Translations under genes and position numbers: made by a program
Source: a bacterium
Lineage (GTDB): Bacteria > Chloroflexota > Dormibacteria > UBA8260 > Bog-877
Length of the DNA: 6,994 nucleotides
Assembly (NCBI GenBank): GCA_021817025.1
Contig: JAKAWF010000174.1
Location: forward strand, 1 to 6,994
Reading direction: 5' to 3'
Notes under the pieces: generated by a model
Databases searched by the model: none
What the model saw: only the letters and a program-made list of their open reading frames with translations
Told to the model about the DNA's origin: nothing
Shown: in pieces, positions 6,177 to 6,994 of the stretch
How the letters are laid out: every line of letters begins with the position of its first letter
Numbering within the stretch: position 1 is the stretch's first letter

Positions 6177-6206
6177 TTGCGACGCCGAACAGCTGGGATG
6201 TACGAT
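6177..6206 (+). promoter_or_regulatory. Candidate sigma-70 promoter of the LLM gene
   Basis: TTGCGA (6177-6182) and TACGAT (6201-6206) are separated by 18 bases. TACGAT fits the TANNNT -10 pattern common in actinobacterial housekeeping promoters. Start of transcription would be near 6213, leaving a leader of about 45 bases before GTG 6258. Confidence 0.5.
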
Positions 6207-6246
6207 GTGGCGGATGTTCAGTCCTCATGCTCCTGTCGGGTTGCCC

Positions 6247-6252
6247 GGGGAG
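6247..6252 (+). promoter_or_regulatory. Shine-Dalgarno of the LLM gene
   Basis: GGGGAG stands 5 bases before GTG 6258. It favours that start over the in-frame ATG 6198, which overlaps the predicted -10 and would add 20 residues without family similarity. Confidence 0.65.
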
Positions 6253-6257
6253 TGGGC

Positions 6258-6994
6258 GTGAGGTTCGGGGCCAAGGTAGACAACTACGGAGAGCAGGTCA
6301 CCCGTTATGGCATCGCGGAGCCGACAATGGCTTGCGAGGCAGCGGGATTCGATTCCGTCTGGCTCAGCGACCATGTCGTGATGCCCAGCAGGACAAACTC
6401 GCCGTTTCCGTTTTCCGATGACGGGCAGGCTCATTGGCGACCCGAGGATCCCTGGTTCGACCCCGTGACCTGCCTCGGGTTTCTGGGGGCGCTGACCCAG
6501 CGCGTGGAGCTGGCGGTGGGAGTTCTCATCGGGACCCTGCGCCAGCCCGTGGTGGTGGCCAAGGAAATCGCCACTGTGGACCGGCTCACATCGGGCCGAG
6601 TGGTGCTCGGCGTGGGTGCCGGCTGGCTGGCGGAGGAATTCGAGGCTCTGGGAGTGCCGTTTGCGGCTCGTGGTGAACGGCTCGACGAGTGGATCAGGCT
6701 GGTACGGGCATGCTGGACAGGACGTCCTGGGGCCATGGCGGGGCGCTTCTACACGCTGCCACCGGGGGTGCTCTGTTACCCGGTGCCGGCACGGCCGGTC
6801 CCGGTGCTGGTGGGCGGCATGTCCTCCGCCGCGCTCACTCGGGCGGCTCTGGTGGGCGACGGCTGGGTGCCTCTGCTGCGGCCCTGCGACACAGTTACCA
6901 CCGTTGTCGGGGAAGGGCTGGCCCGGATCCGGGAGATCGCGGCCGGCGCGGGTCGCGACCTGACCGGCTGGCGTTGCGTCTACAACGCCGATAC
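6258..6994 (+). CDS. LLM-class F420-dependent oxidoreductase, 3' end cut off
   Basis: 245 codons of a luciferase-like monooxygenase-fold (TIM-barrel) flavin/F420 enzyme run to the window edge with no stop. The start VRFGAKVDNYG matches the family's 'MRFGxxxPxxG' opening. Hallmarks follow: E27-A-A-G-F-D-S-V-W-L-S-D-H, the R114-V-V-L-G-V-G-A-G-W strand and loop, E126-E-F-E-A-L-G-V-P-F then R138-G-E-R-L-D-E, and P202-V-L-V-G-G-M-type strand near residues 187-193. The L-G-V-G-x-G-W and E-F-x-A-L-G-V-P pattern resembles the Rv2161c group of F420-dependent oxidoreductases. Such enzymes move a hydride between reduced F420 (or FMN) and an alcohol, imine or other substrate; cofactor choice is not provable here. 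It is transcribed away from the cyclase operon from a shared control region, so a related role is possible but not shown. GTG 6258 is chosen for its Shine-Dalgarno and for the family N-terminus. Confidence 0.9.
   Translation, partial: MRFGAKVDNYGEQVTRYGIAEPTMACEAAGFDSVWLSDHVVMPSRTNSPFPFSDDGQAHWRPEDPWFDPVTCLGFLGALTQRVELAVGVLIGTLRQPVVVAKEIATVDRLTSGRVVLGVGAGWLAEEFEALGVPFAARGERLDEWIRLVRACWTGRPGAMAGRFYTLPPGVLCYPVPARPVPVLVGGMSSAALTRAALVGDGWVPLLRPCDTVTTVVGEGLARIREIAAGAGRDLTGWRCVYNAD

Larger units (their letters stand above)
5810..6257. other. Divergent promoter region, no credible gene
   Basis: These 448 bases separate the leftward cyclase gene from the rightward LLM gene. They contain a candidate promoter for each side and four inverted repeats (listed separately). 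Open frames here (for example 6228-5869 on the minus strand and 5788-6123 on the plus strand) have no recognisable motif and cross the promoters, so I do not call them genes. Confidence 0.7.

Noticed and set aside
5869..6228. 119-codon minus-strand open frame in the divergent region
   Set aside because: No motif or Shine-Dalgarno, and it would run through both predicted promoters and several inverted repeats.
6198..6257. Earlier ATG start for the LLM gene
   Set aside because: It lies at the predicted -10 box, adds non-family residues, and lacks a good ribosome binding site; GTG 6258 gives the normal family N-terminus.
1..6994. Defence island, CRISPR array or mobile element
   Set aside because: No spaced direct repeats, transposase, integrase, toxin-antitoxin or nuclease motif was seen; all recognisable genes are metabolic, transport or regulatory.

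Overview
High-GC bacterial DNA with six genes on the minus strand and one divergent gene on the plus strand. GTG and TTG starts, strong Shine-Dalgarno sequences and an F420-type luciferase-like oxidoreductase point to Actinomycetota or a similar high-GC, F420-using lineage (some Chloroflexota or Dormibacterota would also fit). The lineage is an inference, because there is no rRNA or other phylogenetic marker here.

Layout, right to left along minus-strand transcription. A 448-base divergent promoter region (5810-6257) separates the two transcription units. Leftward, a compact operon encodes a cyclase-family metal-dependent hydrolase (5809-4853), a cysteine-desulfurase-like class V PLP enzyme lacking the desulfurase cysteine (4856-3588, GTGA overlap), a VOC/glyoxalase-fold metalloenzyme with a TTG start (3538-3071), and an XRE-HTH/cupin regulator (3078-2434, overlapping the VOC gene). 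After a 151-base gap comes a long family-5 (peptide/opine type) ABC substrate-binding lipoprotein (2282-327). A perfect 13-bp hairpin (281-312) lies just behind its stop and probably ends the transcript. At the left edge is the 5' part of a prolyl-iminopeptidase-like alpha/beta hydrolase (163-1). Rightward, an LLM-class F420-dependent oxidoreductase starts at GTG 6258 and runs off the window.

How it may work together (inference): the lipoprotein captures an oligopeptide or other amide-containing solute, and the hydrolase, PLP enzyme and VOC enzyme process it. The XRE-cupin protein would sense a pathway compound and control the operon, possibly through inverted repeats at the divergent promoter. 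The order hydrolase, class V PLP enzyme, VOC metalloenzyme resembles in logic, but not in clear orthology, the kynurenine route (KynB, KynU, ring-cleaving dioxygenase). No transporter permease or ATPase lies in the window. I found no mobile element, CRISPR array, tRNA or rRNA. The set of families is ordinary one by one; the combination and its unknown substrate are the interesting part.
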